The notes under the pieces were generated by a model. It was not told the origin of the DNA, did no database searches, and saw only the letters and a program-made list of their open reading frames with translations. Below, in pieces: positions 1 through 7,845 of a DNA stretch of 26,746 bases. Location of the stretch: assembly GCA_905221605.1 (NCBI GenBank), contig CAJNDS010000691.1, positions 888,697 to 915,442 of the forward strand. The letters are read 5' to 3'. This stretch comes from Symbiodinium natans. Its lineage: Eukaryota; Sar; Dinophyceae; Suessiales; Symbiodiniaceae. The position numbers and the translations under genes were made by a program. Positions within the stretch are counted from its first letter, which is position 1. Each line of letters begins with the position of its first letter.

Positions 1-1422
1 TTCATATAAACGCCCAAGAGGATAATTAATAGTTAAGTAAGAAGAGTCCGGGGGACTGTGGGCGTGCACTTTTTTGTGTGTTTTTTTTACTCTCTCGTAC
101 TTGATAACTATCGTTCAATCTTCAGGTGGTGATCTCTCTCATCTTAATTATGAAATGGCCTTGTCATTATTTGTGCGAGAACATGCTATGTGCGAAGTGC
201 TACTACGCTTCATGCCAGGCCTTGATCACATGGAAACAGCTTTTCAGATCAAGTGAGTATCCCAGTGTTTTGGGCTATAGCAAGATATCCAGGTGAGTCT
301 ATACCCGGCTTAGTTCGTGAACTAGGAGGACAAGACGGAGAACTCACTTTCGATGAGGCTGTTGGTCAAGTAGCAGGTCAAAAACTCAAAGGACCAGAGA
401 CACGACCCATCAAGTGCGATCGTCGGAACGGTGTCGGTCCCCTCCCAACGACCTACCCTTGCTTCAAATTTTCTTAGTATAGTCAGAACAAGGAATCCTA
501 AGCTCGCATATTTGAGCACCAGGAAATGAAGGACAGCTATTGGGACAATTGGGACACACGCCTCACAGGCTCCGATAAGCCAGCATGGGGCTACTCCATG
601 TTTTGAATCTTGACAGGACAATGATGGCTTTACAGTAGTTTGTATGTGTTAATTTATCTTGGCAACTTGTTTTTTCGAAGGGCAAAGAATGTTGCTTTAT
701 TAGATAAATTGTAGTTTCGCAAGGCAAAGTATTAATCAAATACCATACGGAAAGTCCACTGAAGTGCTTTGTTTTTTCGCATGAATGAAATAGTCAATGT
801 ATATTATACACAGCATTTGCCCTATGCGAGTTTAACTACTGCAGCACTTAGTATATAGCTGAATATTGACTAAATGAATTCCACTTAAAAAGGCTGTTTT
901 TTTGCACAACTAAAGTACGCGCTAGACACCTTGAGTTTCATAATAATGAAACCAATGCTACTGAAGTACTAGTTAAAGACTACTGATGCGCGATGCCTGA
1001 AAAGAGACAGGCTTTAAAATGCACAATTCTCATAGTAAAGTAGTTGTTGCCTCACAAAGGTCATAGCACAAGAAAATTCACAAACGCAAAAAACCGAAAT
1101 GCAAGCTTCTCAGGAGAACCTCTGGTGAAGTTTGGATTTGAGGGTTTTGAAGTCTCTCTAGATAAATAAAGCAACTGTTTAAGCAAATAACTCTAGGCAA
1201 CAAACCTGTTTCCAGGCAAATATTGCTTCTACTAGGCAAAATATTGCGCAAACCATGCAGTACTCATTACATGCTGATTCTACCAATCTAGCAGTCAGTG
1301 AATATTCAATTATTGGGCGAGTACAAGATTTATTGAATATACACAGAATATGACATAATGCTCAGTAAATGGTACTTGACAACAGAAAACTAACTCAATT
1401 ATGTACTAATGAAATACAATTT

Positions 1423-1709
1423 ATATACGATTTGCTTAGACAAGTGCAATTTACATAGAAAAGCCTTGAAAAGCACAAATTCCTAAGAACCATACCATCC
1501 ACCCAGTAAAGGCTATAGTACTGAGCATGGGAATGCGGGGTTTGGGGGCAGAACCAATGCTCAAACGCTCTTTACATGCTCTTTACATGCTACTTGAATA
1601 TGAAACTAAATCATTCATGTACCCATTAAACACAGTACTCTTTACATATACGATGCCTAGAAAAGTACAATTTGCATAGAAAAGCGTAGAAAAAGCACAA
1701 TTTTCTAAG
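1423..1709. repeat. Diverged direct repeat pair (1423-1487 and 1646-1709)
   Basis: The two stretches share tatacgat, gcaattt or caattt, catagaaaagc, gaaaagcacaa and ctaag in the same order and spacing. This suggests an internal duplication of about 65 bp within the 2.17-kb element. Confidence 0.5.
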
Positions 1710-1866
1710 AGGGAAGGGGGGCTCAGGCAGGAAAGGCAGTACGGAAAAGCACAAAAAAAGCCACAAACGCACAAAAACACACAAAAAGCTAAAATTAGGA
1801 ACAAGAACATAAAAGCCAAACAAATATATTTCAGGATTCTCCACAATATTCTCACGGAAAAAACAA

Positions 1867-2096
1867 CAATATTTCAGGACTCTCCACCAAATCTGTACGG
1901 AAAGCCAAAAAAACAAAAAAAACAAAAAAAAAACAAAAAACCCAATTTTCAGGGACTCTTTGAAATTAGGCCATCTGCTGGAAGAGTCCTGAAATATTGT
2001 TTTTTTTGGTTTGTTTGGTTCTTTTGGTTTTTTTGGTCTGTTTGGTTTTCCGTACGGATTTTCCGTACGGTTTTGGTGGAGAGTCCTGAAATATTG
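1867..2096. repeat. Internal inverted repeat of the 2.17-kb element
   Basis: Left arm 1867-1903 (caatatttcaggactctcca onward, ending in gtacggaaa) pairs with right arm about 2063-2096, which ends gagtcctgaaatattg. The motif gagtcctgaaatattg also occurs at 1984-1999, and a variant starts near 2134, so the module is multiplied. The arms carry extended oligo-A and oligo-T runs that also pair. Confidence 0.65.
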
Positions 2097-2271
2097 TCTT
2101 TTTTTAGTTTTTTTAGTTATCCGTGGGACTGGAGAGTCTAGAAATATTGTTGTTACTGGGGTTTTTTTAGTTCTTCAACAGCGACAAAAGGCAGAGAAAG
2201 TGCACGCCCACAGTCCCCCGTTTTGTAAGAATATTATGTTTATGTTTATTTAGGTTCTAAGGGGAGTAGAG

Positions 2272-3480
2272 GTGAGCCCTGTGATGAGATTCCTCCTTGC
2301 AAGCTCTTTACGTGCCCTAGCTCGATGCTTCATCGCCCGGAAGCGCTGGAGCTCGTCGCCACGACCGCGGCCGAGTGCTGCGTGGATGCTTTGTGATAGT
2401 TGGGTAACATTTTTACATGTTTAAGGGTACTCAAACCCAAACAAGGAATATAGACTTAAATTTTTAATACTATCCCAACCATGAACTAGGATGGTTCTGC
2501 TGACTTGATGGAAGTGGTGGTCCAGAGCGCCGGCTTCTCTGATGGGAACCAGGTGGGCGTTCTCGAAACATTTTGGGGGTACCCTTTTTTGGGGGAGGCC
2601 TATAACATGAAGATAGCAAGAACTATCTTTTTTTTTTGGTTTGGGGGGCGGCATATATGAAAGAGGGGCTGCTGTTTTTTTTTAGCACTACCCAGGTGTC
2701 CTTCTGGCTGAATGGAAAGGAGCTTCACTCGACCAGGTCTCGAGGTTTCACGGCCCTGGTGCTGGCCGTCGACGGCGAGGTCATCGCAGCCCCCGCGAGC
2801 TTCGACACCAACCAGGGCTCCGAGGAGTTCGAAGCTTTGCCTCCCTTTGTGGGATAGTTTTTGTTAAGTAGGTTTCTCCTCTTTTGGGTTTAAGAGGGCT
2901 AGCCCTAAACCCGAAACCCTAAACGCGAATCCCGAAGCCCTAAACCGTCACCCTAAACCTTCAACCCTCAACCCTCAACCCTACACCCTGAACCCTAAAC
3001 CCTAAACCCTAAAAGGCCCCAAGGGGGCCCATCTGAGGAAGCCTTTTTGGAGAGTTTAGCGCCCAACACCACGGTCCTCCTCGGCGTCTCGGACGAAGCC
3101 TCCTCCGGATTGACCCAGCGCGGCAAGGCCCTTGGGAGACTTTATGCTTCCCCTTTATTGGGTTTAAGGTTTAGGGTTTAGGGTTTAGGGCTTAGGGTTC
3201 AGCAGCTCCGGTCCGGGTCGAGCATTCTCTAGTAGAGCCGCTGCTTCGACTCTAGCAAAAAACCACCCACCCAGAGAATCCCAAAACATTAGGAAATATT
3301 AAGGAAATATTAAGTTAACATTTTCATCAGCAAGTGGACAAGGCAGGGGAGGGGGAGGGGAGGGGTGGAGAGGGGGCAAATTTGCCCTTGTGCCTTGTCC
3401 ACGAAGCCTTGTGCCTTGTCCACGAAACCTTGTGCCTTGACCACGAATGACCTTAAGGTTTAAATAAGTAAGTTTAAAAA

Positions 3481-3519
<39 letters not shown>

Positions 3520-4740
3520 AGAGAGGTTTAGGGTTTAGTGTTTAGGGAGCACGGCAAGGCCCTGATCCAAGCCTGTGGTGGCCAGCAGATTGCGAGCCTG
3601 CGCTTCAGGGATTCCTATGCTCTCGTCGGGGTGATTTGGGGGGAACACATCAGCTTTTTTTCATCCTTAGGGTTTAGGGTTCAGGAGGTTCAGGAGGTTC
3701 AGGAGGTTCAGGAGGTTCAGGATGTTTAGGGTTTAGGGTTTCGGGTTTAGGGTTTAGGACCCTTACAAGGAGGGGCGCCCGAGGTTTAAGTAAAGCGATA
3801 AGTACCCTAAATTGGGTGAGAAGGATCCTAAGGATCCCAACTTAGTTTATAAGTCCCTTGGCTGTACTTAGTATAGTAAGGGGCTGCCCGCCCTTGTAGA
3901 CTTCCCGAAGAAGCCAAGCTTGTGTTGGGGTCCGGTGGGGCCCGGGAGTGTCTTGCAACACCTCACCAGCTCAGGTCAAGGATGGCGCTGCGTACGCCGA
4001 GGCCTACATTCCACGCGGTCAAGGCGTGGCCGTGGCCGTGGGCACGCTACCGCGCGTGGAGGTGCCACTGCAAGAGCACGTGCCTTGCGTTGCACGGGCC
4101 CCTGTGCCTCCGACGAGGGGCAAGCTCCACTCTTCCGGCAACTTGGAGATGTACACCGAGGCCGGCAAGTGTCGCTACCCGGTCTATGAGCCAGACAGCA
4201 TCGGGGGTTGTCTGGGAGGATCATGGGTTGTCGTCACTTGCTAGCCCAGCGGTACCCTTTACCTTTTGTTGGGGGGTTCAAGGTTTTCGTAGGATATAAG
4301 GGTACCCTTATGATACTATGGCTAGTGGGCTACCAAGGTCATGGGCACCTCGAATGCCCAGCTTATGGCAAACACCTTGCTGTTTGTGTTGGCCCACGAG
4401 GAGGCAATTCCATACATCGAGCCTGGGCCTCTTCTTGTTTTTTTGAAGTGTCCTACTTGATGGTTCATAGGTGCAAGTAGGGTGATAAGCACACAGAAGC
4501 TTATAGCCAGTTATACGTAGAGTTGCCTTGCTCTTAACCCCATGTCCACTTGCAACTACCCATGAACCCCCCAGTGTTTTTTTCTACATGGAGAAAGCGC
4601 CCCAACCCCACCCCCCCTCCCCCCCCCCTCTCCTCCCCCCACCCCAGCCCAGGATTTTGGGAGCTACAACTTTCTGGATTTCATCCTGGAAGATGGTCAA
4701 ATCAGCCGCTTCCACTCAGCTAAGTTCACATGATTATGGG
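2272..4740 (+). CDS. Cys-rich protein with ILEI/FAM3-type domain (8 exons resolved, 5' and 3' incomplete)
   Basis: Exons 2272-2384, 2490-2552, 2696-2830, 3038-3127, 3559-3630, 3975-4232, 4338-4447 and 4575-4740 join in one open frame. The first exon encodes a Cys-rich stretch (PCDEIPPCKLFTCP, ending AECCV). Exons 2-6 spell an ILEI/FAM3-like domain: SAGFSDGNQ, NGKEL, RGFTALVLAVDGEVI, SFDT, FLESLAPNTTVLLGVSDEAS, GKAL, and LRFRDSYALVGVKDG. The family motifs RG-hydrophobic strand, FDT, DEAS and FRDSYALVG appear in the right order only after the introns are removed. ILEI domains are small beta folds found in secreted FAM3 cytokine-like proteins and in glycan-related enzymes; the role here is unknown. 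Exons 6-8 continue with an unrecognised region (NAQLMANTLLFVLAHEEAIP, then a Pro-rich stretch, then ILGATTFWISSWKMVK). Neither start nor stop codon was identified. Confidence 0.72.
2385..2489 (+). mobile_element. Introner-like intron, family E copy 1 (GA-AG)
   Basis: This 105-nt intron starts GATGCTTTG and ends AACTAG. GGATG is repeated at both junctions (2384-2388, 2489-2493). Inside, gttgggtaacatt and the reverse complement of tatcccaacc form terminal inverted repeats. Removing it joins ECCV to DGSADLMEV in frame. A second copy lies at 14215-14327. Confidence 0.75.
2553..2695 (+). other. Intron 2 of the ILEI-domain gene (GT-AG)
   Basis: This 143-nt intron has CCAGGTG repeated at both junctions (2549-2555, 2692-2698). 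It contains a small hairpin, gatagcaagaactatc, and T- and G-rich runs. Splicing joins GFSDGNQ to VSFWLNG. Confidence 0.75.
2831..3037 (+). mobile_element. Introner-like intron, family D copy 1 (GA-AG), carrying a CCCTAAA tract
   Basis: The intron begins GAAGCTTTGCCTCCC and ends CATCTGAG, with GAAGC repeated at 2831-2835 and 3038-3042. Both ends resemble those of the intron at 11557-11724 (GAAGCT, then a ccctttg-ggat block; 3' end catccgag). Degenerate CCCTAAA repeats fill 2900-3012. Confidence 0.7.
3128..3558 (+). other. Intron 4 of the ILEI-domain gene (GC-AG) with 12-bp junction repeat
   Basis: CGGCAAGGCCCT occurs at 3121-3132 and 3552-3563. Cutting as AAG|GCCCTT to AAG|GCCCTG gives a GC-AG intron of 431 nt and joins QRGK to ALIQACGG in frame. 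The intron holds TTTAGGG repeats (about 3165-3200), a G-rich tract near 3349-3375, a cluster of ccttgtgccttg repeats near 3386-3445 and a TA microsatellite (3486-3517). Confidence 0.75.
3486..3517. repeat. (TA)n microsatellite
   Basis: About 16 TA units lie within intron 4 of the ILEI-domain gene. Confidence 0.9.
3631..3974 (+). other. Intron 5 of the ILEI-domain gene (GT-AG)
   Basis: Splicing GTCGGG|GTGATT to CTCAG|GTCAAG joins SYALVG to VKDGAAYAEAY, completing the FAM3-like FRD...VG-K-G segment. It contains TTTAGGG repeats and a ttcaggagg repeat (3657-3760), and aaggatcctaaggatcc near 3821. Confidence 0.7.
4233..4337 (+). mobile_element. Introner-like intron, family A copy 1 (GT-AG)
   Basis: This 105-nt intron has ends ttgctagccca and tgggctaccaag as inverted repeats. 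A second inverted pair (ggtaccctt 4251-4259, aagggtacc 4298-4306) lies inside. GTCA is repeated at 4233-4236 and 4338-4341. Splicing joins GGSWVV to VMGTSNAQLMAN. Confidence 0.75.
4448..4574 (+). mobile_element. Introner-like intron, family F copy 1 (GT-AG)
   Basis: This 127-nt intron has left arm ggttcataggtgcaagtagg. Its right end, cacttgcaactacccatgaa, reverse-complements to ttcatgggtagttgcaagtg. GTGT is repeated at both junctions. Related copies lie at 4957-5199, about 18978-19075, 21144-21260 and 24513-24614. Confidence 0.65.
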
Positions 4741-4831
4741 GTTTGCAGTAGGGTTTAGGGTGTAGCAGGAGGCCCGAAACCCTAAACCCCTCAAGTACTG
4801 CAACGTTTGCTGCAATTAAAGCCAGCAAACC

Positions 4832-4955
4832 AGGACCGGGGGAGGCCCTTGTTTTTTTTTTTTGTTTTTTTTGTTTTTAGGGTTTGGGTTCCCTTAGAAG
4901 CCCCTTTAACCCAAAAGGGCGCGCTTTTTCTCTTCTTAGAATCGCTGTTGGGTCG
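4832..4955 (+). mobile_element. Introner-like element, family B copy 1
   Basis: It begins aggaccgggggaggcccttg and ends gttgggtcg. The shared family core is ggcccttg, a T-rich run, agggttt..gggttccctt, aagccccttt and aaagggcg. Confidence 0.6.
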
Positions 4956-4956
4956 A

Positions 4957-5199
4957 GTGGTTCATGAGAAAGTAGGGTTACAGTGTTCAGGGTTTAGGGT
5001 TAGAGGGTTAGAAGTAACGACAATGAGGTTCTAGGACCCTTAGTGGGCCCTTGTTTCCTTTTTAGGGTTGGGGTTTCCTTAAAAGTCCCCTTAAAACCAA
5101 AAAGGGCGCACCCTTTCTATTCCTAGGTTACTCCTGGGTCTAGGGTCACAACCAGTTATATTGCAAGTACCCACCTGTAACTACCCATGAACCTCCAAG
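4957..5199 (+). mobile_element. Family F element (copy 2) interrupted by a family B element
   Basis: The left arm tggttcatgagaaagtaggg and the right arm (ctgtaactacccatgaacct, reverse complement aggttcatgggtagttacag) are family F ends. The interior holds a complete family B copy at 5031-5142, consistent with nesting. Confidence 0.5.
5031..5142 (+). mobile_element. Introner-like element, family B copy 2
   Basis: It runs from ctaggaccc to gggtctag, inverted at the two ends, with the family core gggcccttgtttcctttttaggg, then ccccttaaaaccaaaaagggc and tcctaggttactcc. Confidence 0.7.
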
Positions 5200-5217
5200 C
5201 AGCCCTGAACCCTCAAG

Positions 5218-5357
5218 CCTAAACCCTAAACCCTAAACCCTAAACCCTAAACCCTAAACCCTAAACCCTAAACCCTAAACCCTAAACCCTAAACCCTAAA
5301 CCCTAAACAGTAACCCTAAACCCTAAACCCTAAACCCTAAACCCTAAACCCTAAACC
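5218..5357 (-). repeat. Telomeric-type (CCCTAAA)n array, about 19 units
   Basis: A near-perfect tract with one interruption near 5308 (cagtaaccct). It ends directly at the acceptor of the exon at 5363 (CCCCAAG|GC). Confidence 0.95.
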
Positions 5358-5362
5358 CCAAG

Positions 5363-5472
5363 GCTACTTCAACGCTATCGACTACTCCGTGGCGACCTGC
5401 GCGCAGAACTCCTCGGGCCTCAGCGATCATGAGCAGCGATGCAAGGAGATCTATGCTGCAGAGCTTGCAAAG
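5363..5472 (+). CDS. Exon candidate (GYFNAIDYSVATC... type), possibly the ILEI gene continued
   Basis: The GC-rich open segment between CCCCAAG| and |GCTCCACC encodes YFNAIDYSVATCAQNSSG and then DHEQRCKEIYAAELAK. The family is unknown. Telomeric repeats flank it on both sides. Its phase (2 bases plus 36 codons) is compatible with a GC-AG intron downstream. Confidence 0.6.
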
Positions 5473-5535
5473 GCTCCACCCTAAACCCTAAACCCTAAAC
5501 CCTAAACCCTAAACCCTAAACCTCCACCCCGCAAG
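5473..5535 (+). other. Short intron built of CCCTAAA repeats (GC-AG)
   Basis: The 63 nt between GCAAAG|GCTCC and CGCAAG|TACTG are almost entirely (CCCTAAA)n (5479-5522). In an alternative model, one intron spans 5473-5653 and the small exon below is not used; both keep the reading frame. Confidence 0.45.
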
Positions 5536-5559
5536 TACTGTGACTTCGGGATCTGGTTG
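5536..5559 (+). CDS. Possible 24-nt microexon (YCDFGIWL)
   Basis: Eight codons lie between a CCCTAAA tract and a TTTAGGG tract. The segment has an acceptor CAAG before it and a GTTTAGGG donor after it. Its length is a multiple of three, so inclusion or skipping both keep the frame. Confidence 0.35.
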
Positions 5560-5653
5560 GTTTAGGGTTTGGGGCTTAGGGTTTAGGGTTTAGGGTTTAG
5601 GGTTTAGGGTTTAGGGTTTAGGGTTTAGGGTTTAGGGTTTAGGGCTCGCCAAG
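5560..5653 (+). repeat. Intron made of (TTTAGGG)n, about 12 units
   Basis: It runs from GTTTAGGG to CTCGCCAAG. Nearly the whole interval is perfect telomeric repeat, opposite in orientation to the tract at 5479-5522, so the two can pair as a hairpin. Confidence 0.7.
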
Positions 5654-5968
5654 TGTGAGGCTGGCATGAAAGCAGATATGAAGCCTTCACAACTTGAGCT
5701 GTATACCAAATTCTCCCTAACCACATTAACCCAAACAGCGCCCATAGCCCCAGCAACCCTAACAGCAGTTAGAGGGCAACAAACTGTAGCAGTACCTGGC
5801 GTTGATTGTGTGTGTGTGTGTGTCAGAGACTTACTTACTTTTGCTTATCCTCATTGTGTCATCTTCGGCTTGTTGAGTATCTTCAATGCCACACATTACG
5901 ACGCAAGAATATGCCCAGACATGCTCACTGTCCACGAGCTCTTAAGCCCCTCCCCCCCTCCCCCTTGA
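5654..5968 (+). CDS. Open segment, exon candidate (CEAGMKADMKPSQLELYTKF...)
   Basis: It is open from the acceptor CCAAG|TGT to a stop at 5966-5968. The first about 150 nt look most protein-like (EAGMKADMKPSQLELYTKF). A GT dinucleotide run at 5808-5822 could hold a donor. The family is unknown. Confidence 0.4.
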   Translation, partial: CEAGMKADMKPSQLELYTKFSLTTLTQTAPIAPATLTAVRGQQTVAVPGVDCVCVCVRDLLTFAYPHCVIFGLLSIFNATHYDARICPDMLTVHELLSPSPPPP

Positions 5969-6012
5969 AGCCTATCCCTGAGAACCCGAAGCCCATCCTA
6001 AAAAGGCGCCAG

Positions 6013-6111
6013 AGCTGCGCCCCGAGAGGGTACGCGTCACGATGTCCATCACCTTCTTCTGGGAGCGTGCTCGCTCGATCATGGACATCGTGGAGGCACT
6101 GCTGTTTTACG
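6013..6111 (+). CDS. Exon candidate (RVRVTMSITFFWERARSIMD...)
   Basis: A GC-rich frame follows CGCCAG| and ends before a GT donor at GGTTTACAG. It encodes LRPERVRVTMSITFFWERA then RSIMDIVEALLFY. I recognise no family. A CCCCAAA array follows immediately. Confidence 0.6.
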
Positions 6112-6120
6112 GTTTACAGG

Positions 6121-6214
6121 CCCTAAACCCTAAACCCCAAACCCCAAACCCCAAACCCCAAACCCCAAACCCCAAACCCCAAACCCCAAACCCCAAACCC
6201 CAAACCCCAAACCC
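6121..6214 (-). repeat. Variant telomeric array (CCCCAAA)n
   Basis: About 13 units of CCCCAAA follow two CCCTAAA units; the variant is locally uniform. Confidence 0.95.
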
Positions 6215-6287
6215 AAGCATGGAATGAGAACTCCCAGCACCATACGAGGGTAGGGCTCTGGAGCACCGGGTCTCTCTTTGGGTTTAG

Positions 6288-6373
6288 GGGTCGCCTTTGC
6301 TCTGTCGGTGTTACCTTGCGTGACTACAAGCATGTAAATCTGAAGGTGCACCTCCATGAGATGCCAACTGAGA
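6288..6373 (+). CDS. Exon candidate (LCSVGVTLRDYKHVNLKVHL...)
   Basis: The open frame after TTTAG| encodes RLCSVGVTLRDYKHVNLKV and HLHEMPTER and ends against a CCCTAAA array. The family is unknown. Confidence 0.5.
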
Positions 6374-6374
6374 G

Positions 6375-6492
6375 GAACCCTAAACCCTAAGCCTTAAACC
6401 CTAAACCCTAAACCCTAAACCCTAAACCCTAAACCCTAAACCCTAAACCCTAAACCCTAAACCCTAAACCCTAAACCCTAAACCCTAAACCC
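6375..6492 (-). repeat. Telomeric-type (CCCTAAA)n array, about 16 units
   Basis: A near-perfect tract directly 3' of an exon candidate. Confidence 0.95.
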
Positions 6493-6714
6493 CCAGAACC
6501 TACAGACCCTGAAGCTGAAGCCTCAAGCCTTCTAGCGCCTCCTCCCCGAAAGAACCCCCACTTGCCGACTAAAGTACGGAATTGACCTCACACGTTTTCA
6601 TAATGTCATTATAGAATTATGTAGCCAAGGTACTCATAATATAAATCCTACATCGTTCGGCATGTTCCTCAAGTAAGGGGTAGCGGGCTCGATCCGGGTC
6701 GGTGTGACAGGCAG

Positions 6715-6884
6715 ACACGGCGTGGAAGGACGCGCAGGTTGGCTACGTGGTCCAGGTTGTCGCCTGGTATATCGTGTGCCAGAACATCAAATTCCACCTC
6801 TGCCCAAGGAATGAGCTTAAGAGCGACACAGAAGATGAGACCTTTGCCAAGTTCACCAACGAGATGGAGAGTGTGCCTCGCTTG
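6715..6884 (+). CDS. Exon candidate (AWKDAQVGYVVQVVAWYIVC...)
   Basis: After acceptor GGCAG| an open frame encodes TAWKDAQVGYVVQVVAWYIV, then CQNIKFHLCPRNELK and DETFAKFTNEMESVPRL. It could end at the TAG at 6885 or at a GT donor one base earlier. It includes a hydrophobic stretch that could be membrane or core. The family is unknown. Confidence 0.55.
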
Positions 6885-7205
6885 TAGCGGGGCTTGCGGT
6901 ATCCAAGATGACCACCATACACACCTTCTCGCACATGGCGTAGCAACATCTCGCCCATTTGTGAGGCCCATGACAGAACGGCCCCATAAATCTCATAGAG
7001 GGCATCCCAAGGAAAGGCGGCCAGAGTTAAGCGTTCAGATACCTAAGTAATGTCCAAGTCTACTTGGGCATGAAAGTACGTCATGCATAGTGACTATGGG
7101 GTCCAAGTACATATTATTCACGTACACGAACCCACAGCTGGGTCGATTTCATGTTGCCCCTATAATGGGTTGATGGAGGGTTTAGAGGGCCACCGTAGCC
7201 ATAAG

Positions 7206-7340
7206 GTCTTGGACTACATGGAGACGACCTGTTCCCCTACAGGGCGAGCAGGGCGAGGTTTCGGCTGCGTCGTTGCCACGAACTCCTTCACCTCAGCCAC
7301 TGGGTCACTACTGAGCCACGGCAAGAAGGGCTTGGCCTGA
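7206..7340 (+). CDS. Exon candidate, possible terminal exon
   Basis: After CATAAG| the frame encodes VLDYMETTCSPTGRAGRGFG, then CVVATNSFTSATGSLLSHGKKGLA, and reaches TGA at 7338-7340. This may be a true stop, or a GA donor may lie at CT|GAGG. The family is unknown. Confidence 0.45.
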   Translation, partial: VLDYMETTCSPTGRAGRGFGCVVATNSFTSATGSLLSHGKKGLA

Positions 7341-7473
7341 GGTTTGGGGTTTATAGGGCTGCTGGGTTTTTCGTGCTTATGGGGGCTATAGGGTTTATGG
7401 GGTTTAAGGGTTTATTGGGTAGCTACCCATTTTGACCCCGTAGTAAAAGGGAGGGGTGCCTTCATATGAAGCA

Positions 7474-7548
7474 GCCCTAAACCCTAAACCCTAAACCCTA
7501 AACCCTAAACCCTAAACCCTAAACCCTAAACCCTAAACCCTGAACCCT
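7474..7548 (-). repeat. Telomeric-type (CCCTAAA)n array
   Basis: About 10 units. Confidence 0.95.
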
Positions 7549-7637
7549 ACTTCATATCTGGGTAGATTGGCCCTTTAAAGGTGCCAGGTTGCTCTGTGTA
7601 GGGCTCAGGATTAGGACTGGCACGTGCAACGTCATCG

Positions 7638-7675
7638 TTTGGGGTTTAGGGTTTAGGGTTTCGGGTTTAGGGTTT
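7638..7675 (+). repeat. Short (TTTAGGG)n tract
   Basis: About 5 units with a TTTCGGG variant. Confidence 0.85.
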
Positions 7676-7720
7676 GCTTTCGGGCTTTCGGGCTTCAGTC
7701 TCGGGCGGGGGAGTTGAGAG

Positions 7721-7806
7721 TTTTTTCTCTGCCGCGGCCAGAGCGTGCACAAAGTGTCTTCTCCATGAACCCATTGTTGCAAAGATGGGAGCCACTCCCA
7801 CGCTCT
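7721..7806 (+). CDS. Exon candidate (FSLPRPERAQSVFSMNPLLQ...)
   Basis: An open frame follows GAGAG|. It encodes SLPRPERAQSVFSMNPLLQ and RWEPLPRS, then runs into TTTAGGG repeats. It may splice to 8044-8136; the exact donor is unclear. Confidence 0.45.
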
Positions 7807-7845
7807 GTTTAGGGTTGAGGGTTTAGGGTTTAGGGTTTAGGGTTG

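Larger units (their letters stand above)
49..2220. mobile_element. 2.17-kb element with 23-bp perfect terminal inverted repeats
   Basis: Positions 49-71 are the exact reverse complement of 2198-2220; the arm begins cgggggactgtgggcgtgca. The interior is AT-rich and has no long frame and no recognisable transposase, so it would be a non-autonomous DNA element. A clean target-site duplication directly next to the repeats is not visible. GTAAGAA occurs near both outer edges (37-43 and 2225-2231) but is offset by a few bases. It lies in the presumed intron before the ILEI-domain gene. Confidence 0.6.
1..2271 (+). other. AT-rich noncoding region, probably the 3' part of a large intron
   Basis: Everything upstream of the first secure exon (2272) is AT-rich and lacks a recognisable gene. 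The 3' end (2251-2271, ggttctaaggggag followed by tagag) matches the 3' end of the intron at 10771-10896, which supports an acceptor AG at 2270-2271. Two short protein-like frames occur near the left end (74-256 and 253-477), with acceptor-like CTTCAG near 124 and donor-like GTGAGT at 253 and 294. I recognise no family in them and could not join them in frame. Confidence 0.5.

Noticed and set aside
74-477. Short frames near the left end as real exons
   Set aside because: Splice-like signals are present, but the frames cannot be joined, no family is recognised, and they lie inside the inverted-repeat element. Kept only as a remark.
6042-6357. ORFs encoding repeated NPKPQTPNPKPQ (plus) and GLGFGVWGLGFGV (minus)
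   Set aside because: These are translations of the CCCCAAA/CCCTAAA arrays, not genes. The same applies at 23152-23373, 14593-14998 and similar frames.
6669-6971. Minus-strand ORFs opposite the exon at 6715-6884
   Set aside because: They mirror a plus-strand coding segment, and every secure exon in the window is on the plus strand.
7193-7204. Dinoflagellate spliced-leader relic (ccgtagccat)
   Set aside because: About 11 bases match the start of the known spliced-leader sequence, but the rest diverges. A match this short can occur by chance in 27 kb, so it is only a hint.
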